From Vibrio astriarenae (GTDB lineage: Bacteria > Pseudomonadota > Gammaproteobacteria > Enterobacterales > Vibrionaceae): a DNA stretch of 64,000 nucleotides. The DNA is taken from positions 1,550,001-1,614,000 of the forward strand of contig NZ_CP047476.1 in the NCBI RefSeq assembly GCF_010587385.1, written 5' to 3'. The notes beneath the pieces were generated by a model. It worked only from the letters and a program-made list of their open reading frames with translations. It searched no databases and was not told where the DNA came from. Within the stretch, counting starts at the first letter, position 1, and each line of letters starts with the position of its first letter. The position numbers and the translations under genes are program-made. Below are positions 9,568 to 18,129 of the stretch, in pieces.

Positions 9568-10470
9568 ATGTCAATTTGGGCAATAGGATTGGTCGTCATT
9601 TCGGCCTTTCTTCATGCGGGCTGGAATATCCTCGGTAAATCAAATCAGAGCTCTGGCCCAGCGTTCTTTCTCGCCACATCAGGTGCAGCGGCAACACTAT
9701 TGACTCCTTACCTTATCTGGTATTTGGCAACCATAGGCTTTGATGCACTGCCAGCGACCTTTTGGCAACTGCTACTGGTGAGCGGTATCTGCCAAATGAT
9801 CTATCTGGTGGGATTGGCTTATGCTTACAAACAGGCGGATATTGGTGTCATTTATCCGATGGCCAGAGCCTTGCCGGTTTTAATGGTGGGGCTCGGCACG
9901 GCACTGTTAGGTTATGAATTAAAGGCACAGCAATGGCTGGGCTTTGTGGTGATCACTGTCGGTTGCTTGTTTGTGCCGTTGGCGCGTTTTAGTGAGCTGC
10001 GTCTTAAAGCCTATTTGAACTTGGGTGTACTGTGGGCGCTGGTGGCGGCGATTGGTACAACGGGCTACTCCATTGTCGACAAAGAGGCGCTGCTGTATTT
10101 GAACCAAACGGCTTCTGATGTGTTGGACGATCAATACTCTGCCGTTTTCTATCTCGGCTCGCAGTTTTGGGCGATGTTTTTCCCGATGGTCATCTGGATA
10201 TACCTCTCTGGTAATAGCCAGGAGTTTGGTAATGCAGCAGCCATTATCAAGCCTTCGGCGTTGGCTGGGGTGATGATGGCAACCACCTATGGCCTGGTCT
10301 TATTTGCGATGACGATGACAGACAATGTCAGCTTGGTGGTCGCTTTGCGTCAAATCAGTATCATCTTTGGCTTACTGATGGGGATCTATATCTTAAAGGA
10401 GCAGTGGTACAGGACACGAGCGGTCGGCGTGTTATGCATTGCAGTTGGCCTTATTTTGTCATTGACCTGA
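9568..10470 (+). CDS. DMT/EamA-family membrane protein associated with phosphonate use
   Basis: This 300-residue protein has about ten transmembrane helices and two EamA-like halves (AYAYKQADIGVIYPMARALPVL and AMTMTDNVSLVVALRQISIIFG contain the typical repeats). Members of this subfamily occur beside phnR and phnWX in many proteobacteria. The likely role is export or import of an aminophosphonate or related amine, but the substrate is unknown. It is the last gene of the rightward phn unit. Confidence 0.8.
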   Translation: MSIWAIGLVVISAFLHAGWNILGKSNQSSGPAFFLATSGAAATLLTPYLIWYLATIGFDALPATFWQLLLVSGICQMIYLVGLAYAYKQADIGVIYPMARALPVLMVGLGTALLGYELKAQQWLGFVVITVGCLFVPLARFSELRLKAYLNLGVLWALVAAIGTTGYSIVDKEALLYLNQTASDVLDDQYSAVFYLGSQFWAMFFPMVIWIYLSGNSQEFGNAAAIIKPSALAGVMMATTYGLVLFAMTMTDNVSLVVALRQISIIFGLLMGIYILKEQWYRTRAVGVLCIAVGLILSLT

Positions 10471-10498
10471 GGCGAAGCTTGATAGTTTCGGCCTCAGG
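10466..10498. terminator. Hairpin between convergent genes
   Basis: The stem CCTGAGGCGAA / TTCGGCCTCAGG overlaps the stop codon of the DMT gene. It is strong and GC-rich but lacks a long T run, so it may act as a barrier between the two convergent units. Confidence 0.5.
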
Positions 10499-10507
10499 CT
10501 ACGGATA

Positions 10508-11530
10508 CTAATTGAAATCTACGGTTGTATCTTCATCAGCGACGACACTGATATTGCTTTCAGCGCGGTAGATTGAGAATTCGCCATTTTCTACAATGCC
10601 ATCCTCTGAATCATCATTGGCGGTACAGGTATAACCAAGCGAGTAGTCCCCCTCTGAAATAAACCCAAACTCATAGCGATACATATTTGTCTCTTCGTCT
10701 AAGACAACGTTGGCCGCAGTGACTGGCCCACCCTCCGCAAAAGGTGTCATTGAATCTATATCTACATCACCTTGATACAGGTAAAGGGCGTGTGCATACC
10801 CCGTAATGGACTCGGTGTCAGTTTCGCAGTCATCATACAGCGTTGAACTCACCGTTCCTGATATCTCTCCAGTTAAGATGGTATTGACCAATGAAACCGA
10901 TGTTCTTTGAATGGTGAAACCCTCGTCATTTCCTGTCGCTTCCTTTAAACCCCGTCTTAAGTCGAACTCGACCACATAGTCGTTATTAGGTGTATTGATG
11001 GTAAAGGCATTGTTGAAAAAAAGGATGCCGGTAAACTCGTCTTCTTCACCGTTAGCGGTTGGGCATTTACCATTGCCACTTACCGATAGAGGCATTGAAG
11101 TTGTGTTTTCCGACTCGATGACATAAGAGGGGTAGTCAGGGTGGTCGCCATCATGAACGAAAAGACACATTTGATATTGCCCAACGGGGACAACTTGTTC
11201 GTTTATTAGCGTTAGACTTTCACCGCCTTGATATTGCAGCAGATCAATCGACAGTGGTATTGGATCTTCCCCTTCTTCTAAGGGGTTTCCGTCTTCATCG
11301 ATCGGGTTCCCTTCTTCATCCATCAGATAGACGTTGAAAACGATTGGGTCACTGCCGGATTTTAGGGCGACTTTACTCACCACAATGACCACCTCGTCAA
11401 CCTCATCAATAGCAGCATCGGATACCGCTAGGCTAAAAGGTGTCGTGTCAGTTGAACTTGAATCAGAGTCACATCCCACGATGGCTAACGCAAGTGCGCC
11501 TGTCAGTATAGAAACTTTATGCTTAAACAT
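10508..11530 (-). CDS. DUF4382 lipoprotein
   Basis: This 340-residue protein has a lipoprotein signal peptide (lipobox AIVGC, lipidated Cys20) followed by an acidic, serine-rich linker. The region from about residue 30 to 190 (PFSLAVSDAAIDEVDEVVIVVSKV and following) fits DUF4382, a beta-rich domain found in exported proteins. The rest is also predicted beta-rich. An internal acidic repeat-like stretch, DEEGNPIDEDGNPLEEGEDP, could be a calcium-binding loop; this is inference. Function is unknown. It is monocistronic. Confidence 0.8.
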   Translation of the reverse strand: MFKHKVSILTGALALAIVGCDSDSSSTDTTPFSLAVSDAAIDEVDEVVIVVSKVALKSGSDPIVFNVYLMDEEGNPIDEDGNPLEEGEDPIPLSIDLLQYQGGESLTLINEQVVPVGQYQMCLFVHDGDHPDYPSYVIESENTTSMPLSVSGNGKCPTANGEEDEFTGILFFNNAFTINTPNNDYVVEFDLRRGLKEATGNDEGFTIQRTSVSLVNTILTGEISGTVSSTLYDDCETDTESITGYAHALYLYQGDVDIDSMTPFAEGGPVTAANVVLDEETNMYRYEFGFISEGDYSLGYTCTANDDSEDGIVENGEFSIYRAESNISVVADEDTTVDFN

Positions 11531-11637
11531 ATGAACTCCCGGAGTTTTTGTGCTTCGTCCGAAAGTTTAGTTCATAAAGTGAAGGTTAGCGGAGGGAGAA
11601 AAAGGGAAGAGAGTACTTACTCCCTTCCGTTGATGGC

Positions 11638-13290
11638 TTAAGCTTGAGCAAACTTGTAGGTTCGGTATCCACCCAACAAGTTTCTCGCTTTAAACCCAGA
11701 GTTAACCAGTTGACGATAAGCAACATTGCCGCGTAAACCAACCTGACAGTAGATCACAATCTCTTTGTCTTTTGGCAGCTCACTCATACGCTGACGAAGC
11801 TCATCTACTGGGATGTTGATCGCACCTTCAATAAATCCAACGCTTTCTAGTTCACTTGGATTGCGCACATCCAGCAGCACTTGATCATCTGACAGATTCT
11901 CAATTTGGTCGAAGTGAATTGCGCTGCCATCTCCTTTGATAATATTACTGGCCACAAAAGCGGCTTGGTTAATCACATCTTTTGCACTGCCATAAGGGGG
12001 GGCGTAAGTGAGTTCAAGGTGCTGTAGCTGCTCCACCGTCATACCTGCACGCTGCGCCACTGCCATCACATCAATGCGTTTGTCGATACCCTCTTTACCC
12101 ACGGCTTGAGCACCGAGAATCTTGCCGGACTTTGGTTCAAACAACATTTTAAATGAGACGGTTTCAGCGCCCGGGTAATAGCTCGCGTGACTGGCGGTGT
12201 GGACATACACCTTTTCAAACTCAATCCCTTCGCGCTTGAGCTGCTTTTCATTCTTACCAGTAGAGGCCACAGCAAGATCAAACACCTTACAGATGGCGGT
12301 ACCTTGTGTACCTTGATAGTGCTCATTTCGACCCAGCATATTGTCTGCCGCCATGCGACCTTGACGGTTGGCTGGTCCGGCTAATGGCACCAGTGTTTGT
12401 TTGCCCGTTAAGAAATCTTTCTCTTCGATTGCATCACCGACTGCGTAGATAGCAGGGTCACTGGTTTGCATTTGGTCGTTGGTATAAATACCGCCTAGCT
12501 CCCCCAGTTGCAGACCAGCTTCTTGTGCTAGCTTGGTTTCTGGGCGCACGCCGATAGCCATGATGAGGATATCGGTCTTGAGCTGCTCTTCATTACTGAG
12601 ACTCAAAGACAGAGAGTGAGTGTCGGCAATATACTCAACGTTTGAAAGCGCAGTACTTAACTTTAGGTCGATCCCTTTATCGCGGATCTCTTGGTGTACA
12701 AACCCAGCCATTTCACGATCCACTGGCGTCATCACTTGGTCAGCCATTTCCAGTAGTGTGGTCTTGATACCGAGCTGGTGGAAGGCTTCCATCATTTCAA
12801 GGCCGATAAAGCCACCGCCAACAACGGTCGCGTGCTGAATGTTTTTGCTTTGCAGTGTCGCGATGATGCGATCCATGTCTGGAATGTTGCGCAGAGAGTG
12901 AGTAAGCGGGTTATCCAAGCCAGGAATGGGTGGTGTAACGGGTGCCGCCCCTGGGCTGAGTAATAAGAAATCATAACTCTCTTGATAGCTTTCACCAGTA
13001 ATCAGGTTTTTCACCGTCACGGTTTTCGCATTGCGGTTGATACTGGTTACTTCTGAGGTCACTCTGACATCCACGTTGAAGCGTGCCAAAAAGCTTTCAG
13101 GCGTTTGTAGCAACAGCTTACTTCTTTCTTTGATGTCGCCACCAATGTGATAAGGCAAACCACAGTTGGCGAAAGAGACAAAAGGAGAACGTTCGAACAT
13201 GATGATCTCTGCCTCTTCACTTAAACGGCGTGCTCTTGCTGCTGCTGAAGCGCCGCCTGCGACACCACCGATGATGACAACCTTAGTCAT
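11638..13290 (-). CDS. CoA-disulfide / NADH-dependent persulfide reductase with rhodanese domain
   Basis: The product has 550 residues. An N-terminal FAD/NAD(P)H oxidoreductase (residues 1-450) carries the GGVAGGASAAARARR dinucleotide motif and the single active cysteine Cys43 in SFANCGLPYH, which marks the CoA-disulfide reductase group. A C-terminal rhodanese domain has the loop CQVGLR. This architecture matches the persulfide reductase Npsr of Shewanella and CoADR-RHD enzymes, which reduce CoA or glutathione persulfides and polysulfide. ATG 13290 is preferred over the frame opening at 13335 because AGAGG lies upstream and the FAD motif starts at once. It is divergent from a dithiol ArsR regulator. 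Confidence 0.88.
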   Translation of the reverse strand: MTKVVIIGGVAGGASAAARARRLSEEAEIIMFERSPFVSFANCGLPYHIGGDIKERSKLLLQTPESFLARFNVDVRVTSEVTSINRNAKTVTVKNLITGESYQESYDFLLLSPGAAPVTPPIPGLDNPLTHSLRNIPDMDRIIATLQSKNIQHATVVGGGFIGLEMMEAFHQLGIKTTLLEMADQVMTPVDREMAGFVHQEIRDKGIDLKLSTALSNVEYIADTHSLSLSLSNEEQLKTDILIMAIGVRPETKLAQEAGLQLGELGGIYTNDQMQTSDPAIYAVGDAIEEKDFLTGKQTLVPLAGPANRQGRMAADNMLGRNEHYQGTQGTAICKVFDLAVASTGKNEKQLKREGIEFEKVYVHTASHASYYPGAETVSFKMLFEPKSGKILGAQAVGKEGIDKRIDVMAVAQRAGMTVEQLQHLELTYAPPYGSAKDVINQAAFVASNIIKGDGSAIHFDQIENLSDDQVLLDVRNPSELESVGFIEGAINIPVDELRQRMSELPKDKEIVIYCQVGLRGNVAYRQLVNSGFKARNLLGGYRTYKFAQA

Positions 13291-13345
13291 GGAGTAACCT
13301 CTTCGTTTCAATATCACTTCGATGGCAAAAATCATAAATCACTAA

Positions 13346-13407
13346 ATTAGAAAAGTCTAATAAAAAATTATCTAAATTTATTTTTGCTAAATTAGCATTG
13401 ACTAAAT
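13346..13407. promoter_or_regulatory. Candidate operator pair for the ArsR-type sulfur regulator
   Basis: Two copies of the inverted repeat TTAG-N6-CTAA lie in the divergent intergenic region, at 13347-13360 and 13392-13405, with centres 45 bp apart. The first extends to ATTAGA-AAAG-TCTAAT. They are well placed for the BigR/HlyU-like protein to repress both its own operon and the reductase gene. The link to that regulator is inference from position. Confidence 0.55.
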
Positions 13408-13457
13408 AAAAGGGCAGGTTATGCTTTTGTGCATGAGGGTGTGAAAGTGAGAGGTGA

Positions 13458-13784
13458 ATGATGCAAGCAACAGCAATCGATTTGAACGAGATGCGTGACA
13501 AGGTGAATGAGGCGGCTGACATGCTAAAAGTGATGGCTCATCCCGACCGTCTATTGGTGCTTTGTCAGTTAACGCAAGGTGAAGTGTGTGTCGCGGATCT
13601 GCAAAAGAGCTCATCACTCAGCCAATCTGCGTTTTCACAACACTTAACCGTATTGCGTAACCATCAACTGGTGAAGGTACGAAAATCCTCTCAGCAAGTG
13701 TTTTATTCCCTTGCTGACCCACGAGTGGAGGCACTGATTTCCAGCTTCCACGGTGTTTTCTGTCAAGAAGAGAAAAAGTCATGA
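13458..13784 (+). CDS. ArsR-family dithiol persulfide-responsive repressor (BigR/SqrR/HlyU-like)
   Basis: This winged-helix protein of 108 residues has the recognition helix around SQSAFSQHLTVLRNHQLV. Cys44 (GEVCVADL) and Cys102 (GVFCQEE) match the conserved pair that forms a di-, tri- or tetrasulfide bridge in BigR, SqrR, YgaV and HlyU. The usual metal-binding residues of ArsR/SmtB sensors are not apparent. It heads an operon with two YeeE/YedE half-transporters (ATGA overlap with the next gene) and is divergent from the persulfide reductase, so it should derepress the locus when reactive sulfur species accumulate. Confidence 0.87.
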   Translation: MMQATAIDLNEMRDKVNEAADMLKVMAHPDRLLVLCQLTQGEVCVADLQKSSSLSQSAFSQHLTVLRNHQLVKVRKSSQQVFYSLADPRVEALISSFHGVFCQEEKKS

Positions 13785-14206
13785 GTTTTACGATTCCTTG
13801 GCTCTCCCTATTTGGGGGAATGTTATTAGGTGTCTCTGCACTGGTGTTATTGCTGGTTAACGGAAAGATTGCTGGCATTAGCGGCATTGTGAATGGTCTG
13901 TTTGCTCAGGGAAGCAGTGACAAAGGCTGGCGATGGCTGTTTTTGAGCGGTATGGTGATCGCGGGGACGATCAGTGTGAACTGGCTAGGGGTTGATATCC
14001 CGACTGAGCCAAATGGATCTTGGCTAGCGGTGATCGCAGCGGGTCTTCTTGTTGGCGCAGGCACGCGTATTGGCAACGGTTGTACGAGTGGACATGGTAT
14101 CTGTGGGATGGGGCGTTTTTCAGTACGTTCGATTGTGGCGACTTGTACCTTCATGACGGTGGCAATTGTGACGGTTTATGTCCGTTTTCACTTAGGAGGT
14201 GCCTAA
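13781..14206 (+). CDS. YeeE/YedE-family sulfur transporter, first half (PmpA-like)
   Basis: This 141-residue protein has four predicted transmembrane helices. The motif GAGTRIGNGCTSGHGICGMGRFS contains the conserved cysteines of YeeE/YedE proteins (thiosulfate/sulfur-species transporters). It is a half-length protein, and its partner is the next gene. It overlaps the regulator gene by 4 bp (ATGA) and the second half by 1 bp, so all three are translated together. Confidence 0.87.
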   Translation: MSFTIPWLSLFGGMLLGVSALVLLLVNGKIAGISGIVNGLFAQGSSDKGWRWLFLSGMVIAGTISVNWLGVDIPTEPNGSWLAVIAAGLLVGAGTRIGNGCTSGHGICGMGRFSVRSIVATCTFMTVAIVTVYVRFHLGGA

Positions 14207-14634
14207 TGAAACCGAATCTGTTTTTCTCGATGGCCGCATTAAGCGCAGGTCTGCTGTTTGGCTTTGGCATGTCACTCTCTGGCATGATCGATCCAGTAAA
14301 AGTGATTGGATTTTTGGATCTAGCGGGTGATTGGGACCCAAGCTTGGCGTTCGTTATGGGGGGAGCGTTGATGGTCTTTGTGCCCGGTTATCATATCCTC
14401 ATTAAGCCGCGCAGCAAGCCAGCAGCGGCAGAGTCGTTTGCTATTAGCAAACTTACCCACATTGATAAGCCACTGATTGTCGGAGCAGTGCTTTTTGGGC
14501 TCGGTTGGGGCATCGCAGGTATCTGCCCGGGACCCGCAATTTCGAGTTTGTCGTTTGGTAATTTGCAAATGCTGGGATTTGTCGTGTCGATGGTGATGGG
14601 CTCTCTGATCGCTAAAAAAATTCAAAAACAGTGA
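14206..14634 (+). CDS. YeeE/YedE-family sulfur transporter, second half (PmpB-like)
   Basis: This 142-residue membrane protein contains GFGMSLSGMIDPVKVIGFLD and GWGIAGICPGPAISSL, the conserved signatures of the C-terminal YeeE/YedE half. AGGAGG at 14194-14199 precedes the ATG at 14206, and the start overlaps the previous stop (TAATG). The same frame is open upstream to 14020, but that extension reads across the first-half gene in another frame and is spurious. With PmpA-like it should form one channel for a sulfur species such as thiosulfate. Confidence 0.87.
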   Translation: MKPNLFFSMAALSAGLLFGFGMSLSGMIDPVKVIGFLDLAGDWDPSLAFVMGGALMVFVPGYHILIKPRSKPAAAESFAISKLTHIDKPLIVGAVLFGLGWGIAGICPGPAISSLSFGNLQMLGFVVSMVMGSLIAKKIQKQ

Positions 14635-14673
14635 TAGATTAAAATTAGCGCAATATTGACCTAACAGTCATAC

Positions 14674-14703
14674 AAAAGGGGTAGCTTCGGCTCCCTTTTT
14701 TTA
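14674..14703 (+). terminator. Rho-independent terminator of the regulator-pmpAB operon
   Basis: The stem AAAAGGG(GT)AGC / GCTCCCTTTT with a TTCG tetraloop is followed by a T run. Confidence 0.85.
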
Positions 14704-14871
14704 TGCGCATGGAAAACGTTTAAATGAATATATATTCAACCAATGGTGCGGGCGGCTATATATTTCACGCTTCTAACTATTAATAAGTGCTGTAATATTC
14801 TTTCTTACTTAGTATGGAATGAGTCAAACAAGGGTTTATTTGTAGTATTTTAATATAAATACTGTCGATAA

Positions 14872-14953
14872 ATTACTCAATATACCCCTTTAGGGTAGTA
14901 TTGAGTGGTAATTGATTTACATCATATGTTAATTTTCTTTCACAAATGACAAT
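14872..14953 (+). promoter_or_regulatory. nirB promoter: FNR-type site and NarP/NarL-like dyad
   Basis: TTGATTTACATCAT at 14912-14925 fits the FNR consensus (TTGAT-N4-ATCAA, one mismatch). GACAAT at 14948-14953 lies where the -10 of a class II FNR promoter is expected. Just upstream, TACCCCTTTAGGGTA (14883-14897) is a pair of inverted NarP/NarL-like heptamers, though the gap is one base shorter than the usual 7-2-7. These sit inside a longer dyad (ATTACTCAATA / TATTGAGTGGTAAT). This predicts anaerobic, nitrate/nitrite-responsive expression. The 372-bp gap 14635-15006 holds no gene. Confidence 0.7.
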
Positions 14954-15006
14954 GCGCTCAGTTATGCAGTCCACCCCTGCAATTTAAATATTTTTCAGGA
15001 ACCCGT

Positions 15007-17565
15007 ATGAGCAAGATGAAGCTAGTTGTCATTGGTAATGGCATGGTCGGTCACCGATATCTTGAAGATTTGGTTGATAAGACAGATGTATCAAACCTAG
15101 ACATTACTGTTTTTTGTGAAGAGCCTCGCGTCGCTTACGACCGTGTACACCTTTCTTCTTACTTTTCTCACCACACCGCTCAAGAGCTTTCTCTCGTTAA
15201 AGAAGGTTTTTATGAGAAGCACGGTATCGCAGTCCTTCTTGGCGAACGAGCGATTAACGTTAATCGTGAAAAGCGCACCGTATACTCAAGCTCTGGTCGT
15301 GAGATCCAATACGACAAGCTCATCATGGCGACGGGCTCTTTCCCATTTGTGCCACCTATCGAAGGTCGCGAAAGCAAAGACTGTTTCGTCTACCGCACGA
15401 TTGAAGATCTGAAAGCGATTGAAGCGAGTGCGAAGAAGAGCAAAGTCGGTGTGGTTATTGGCGGTGGTCTCCTTGGTCTTGAAGCCGCAGGCGCATTAAA
15501 AGCTCTAGGCGTAGAGACTCACGTGGTTGAGTTTGCTTCTAAGCTAATGGCTGAGCAGCTAGACCAAGCGGGTGGTAACCAGCTTCGTCAAAAGATTGAA
15601 AGCATGGGCGTGAACGTTCACACCAACAAAAACACACTTGAGATTGCCCCAGAAGGTAAAGATGCACGCAACGTGATGCGTTTTGCTGATGGCACTGAGC
15701 TTGAAACTGACTTTATCGTTTTCTCTGCGGGTATCCGTCCACAAGACAAACTGGCTCGCCAAATGGAGCTAGAGATCGGTGCTCGTGGTGGTATCGCCAT
15801 CAACGACTTTGCACAGACTTCAGATGAAAACATCTATGCAATCGGTGAGTGTGCGGCTTGGAACGATATGTTCTACGGCCTAGTTGCTCCTGGTTACAAG
15901 ATGGCAACGGTAGCGGTTGATCACCTTCTTGGTAACGACAGCAAGTTTGAAGGCGCTGACATGTCGGCGAAACTGAAACTGCTGGGCGTGAAAGTAGGCT
16001 CTATCGGCGATGCGAATGGTCGTACTCCAGGTTGTAAGAGCTACGTTTACCAAAACGAAGAGCAAGAAGTTTACAAGCGCCTGATTGTTTCTGAAGACAA
16101 CAAAAAGCTGCTTGGCGCGGTGATGGTTGGTGATACTTCTGACTATGGCGATCTTCTTCAGTTGATGTTGAACGAAATCGACCTACCAGAGCACCCAGAT
16201 ACGCTGATCCTTCCAGCGCACGCAGGCGCAGAGAAGCCAACGCTAGGCGCAGACGCGCTACCAGAAAGTGCGGTTATCTGTTCATGTTTCGACGTGACAA
16301 AAGGCAAAGTGGCACAAGCGGTTGCTGATGGTCACCACACGATTGCTGACATTAAAGCGGCAACTGGTGCAGGAACGGGCTGTGGTGGTTGTATCCCACT
16401 TGTCACTTCAGTGCTGAACGCTGAGCTCGCTAAGTCTGGCATCGAAGTGAAAAACGATATCTGTGAGCACTTTACCTACTCTCGCCAAGAGCTATTCCAC
16501 CTGATTCGCATTGAAGAGATCAAAACGTTTGATGAGCTTTTAGAGAAGTATGGTCAAGGCTACGGCTGTGAAGTCTGTAAGCCAGTAATCGGTTCTATTC
16601 TGGCTTCTTGCTGGGGTGAGCACATCCTAAAACCACAACTGGTTAAGCTGCACGATACCAACGACAACTTCCTAGGTAACATGCAAAAAGACGGTACTTA
16701 CTCTGTTATACCTCGTATGGCAGGTGGTGAAGTCACACCAGAAGCACTGAAAGTATTGGCTGAAGTAGCAGCAGAATACAACCTTTACACCAAAGTGACG
16801 GGCGCGCAGCGTATCGGTCTATTCGGTGCACAAAAAGACGACCTTCCAGCGATTTGGAAGAAGTTGGTTGCAGCAGGCTACGAAACAGGTCAAGCGTACG
16901 CGAAAGCACTACGCATGGCTAAGACATGTGTTGGTTCAACTTGGTGTCGCTACGGCGTTCAAGATTCAGTTGGCCTGGGCGTGATGATCGAGAACCGCTA
17001 CAAAGGCATCCGCACTCCACATAAGATGAAGTTCGGTGTCTCTGGTTGTACTCGTGAGTGTGCTGAAGCACAAGGTAAAGACCTTGGCATCATCGCGACC
17101 GATGCAGGTTGGAACATGTACGTATGTGGTAACGGTGGTATGAAGCCACGCCACGCAGACCTGCTAGCAAGTGACCTAGACGAAGCAACGCTCATCAAGT
17201 ACATCGACCGTTTCATGATGTTCTACATCCGTACGGCTGCGCCACTACAGCGCACATCAGTATGGCTAGAGAACATGGAAGGTGGTGTTGATTACTTACG
17301 TGAAGTGATTGTTGAAGACAAACTGGGTATCAACGAGCAGCTAGAAACTGACGTGGCTAAGCTGGTTGAAGAGTTCCGCTGTGAGTGGACGGATACCATC
17401 AACGATGAGTCTCAGCTAAAACGCTTCTCACACTTCATCAACTCAGATAAGCGTGATGACAATGTCATGTTTGTTGACGAGCGTGCTCAGCACCGCCCAG
17501 CAACTTACACCGAAAAACACCCTGAAGCGAAGGGCGACATCCTTCACGTAGCAGTGACTGAATAA
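15007..17565 (+). CDS. nirB: NADH-dependent nitrite reductase, large subunit
   Basis: This 852-residue cytoplasmic enzyme reduces nitrite to ammonia. The N-terminal FAD/NADH domain (VIGNGMVGHRYLEDL, GGGLLGLEAAGALKALG) spans residues 1-400. A BFD-like [2Fe-2S] region follows with CSCFDVTKGKV and GAGTGCGGCIPL. The C-terminal siroheme/[4Fe-4S] domain has cysteines in KTCVGSTWCRYG and GVSGCTRECAEAQG. Length is normal for NirB. Codon use is that of a well-expressed gene. It is first in nirB-nirD-nirC-cobA; cobA supplies the siroheme precursor. Confidence 0.97.
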   Translation: MSKMKLVVIGNGMVGHRYLEDLVDKTDVSNLDITVFCEEPRVAYDRVHLSSYFSHHTAQELSLVKEGFYEKHGIAVLLGERAINVNREKRTVYSSSGREIQYDKLIMATGSFPFVPPIEGRESKDCFVYRTIEDLKAIEASAKKSKVGVVIGGGLLGLEAAGALKALGVETHVVEFASKLMAEQLDQAGGNQLRQKIESMGVNVHTNKNTLEIAPEGKDARNVMRFADGTELETDFIVFSAGIRPQDKLARQMELEIGARGGIAINDFAQTSDENIYAIGECAAWNDMFYGLVAPGYKMATVAVDHLLGNDSKFEGADMSAKLKLLGVKVGSIGDANGRTPGCKSYVYQNEEQEVYKRLIVSEDNKKLLGAVMVGDTSDYGDLLQLMLNEIDLPEHPDTLILPAHAGAEKPTLGADALPESAVICSCFDVTKGKVAQAVADGHHTIADIKAATGAGTGCGGCIPLVTSVLNAELAKSGIEVKNDICEHFTYSRQELFHLIRIEEIKTFDELLEKYGQGYGCEVCKPVIGSILASCWGEHILKPQLVKLHDTNDNFLGNMQKDGTYSVIPRMAGGEVTPEALKVLAEVAAEYNLYTKVTGAQRIGLFGAQKDDLPAIWKKLVAAGYETGQAYAKALRMAKTCVGSTWCRYGVQDSVGLGVMIENRYKGIRTPHKMKFGVSGCTRECAEAQGKDLGIIATDAGWNMYVCGNGGMKPRHADLLASDLDEATLIKYIDRFMMFYIRTAAPLQRTSVWLENMEGGVDYLREVIVEDKLGINEQLETDVAKLVEEFRCEWTDTINDESQLKRFSHFINSDKRDDNVMFVDERAQHRPATYTEKHPEAKGDILHVAVTE

Positions 17566-17581
17566 GAGCGGAGTAGTCATC

Positions 17582-17905
17582 ATGGCATTTGAAAAAGTAT
17601 GTGACATCACAGACATCATCCCTGGAACTGGCGTATGTGCGTTAGTGAAGGAGCAACAAGTGGCTATTTTCCGTCCTTCAGAAGCGGAAGAAGTGTTTGC
17701 TATCAGCAACATGGATCCATTTGCTCGTTCAAACGTGCTATCGCGCGGCCTGATCGGTGAGCACAAAGGCGAACTTTGGGTAGCAAGTCCACTGAAGAAG
17801 CAGCACTTCAACCTAGCAACGGGCGTGTGTATGGAAGATGAGCGTTTCAACGTGAAAGCGTTCAAGGCTCGCGTAGTAAAAGGCGCCGTTGAGATCGCAG
17901 GTTAA
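17582..17905 (+). CDS. nirD: Nitrite reductase, small subunit
   Basis: The product has 107 residues, a Rieske-like fold without the iron-binding cysteine and histidine ligands, as is normal for NirD. GTGVCALVKEQQVAIFRP and NMDPFARSNVLSRGLIG match the family. It lies 16 bp after nirB with GGAG before its ATG and is needed for full NADH-nitrite reductase activity. Confidence 0.95.
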   Translation: MAFEKVCDITDIIPGTGVCALVKEQQVAIFRPSEAEEVFAISNMDPFARSNVLSRGLIGEHKGELWVASPLKKQHFNLATGVCMEDERFNVKAFKARVVKGAVEIAG

Positions 17906-18129
17906 TAAAGGCGGAAGGCGAGAGGATGAAGGAAGAGGCGTAATCTCCGACCTTTATCCTTCTTCCTCGAACCTTCTCCTGAAGTGTTTTTGCAAGAGTT
18001 CTCGCAAGAGTTTTCTTAAGAGTCAATAGATTAAAGGTTCCCTGCTTTGGTAGATGTAGGGTCGCGAAAGCTGGGAGCCTTTCCCTATTCACTTTTAAAT
18101 TTTATATCTTAAAACTTTATGGAGAGACA

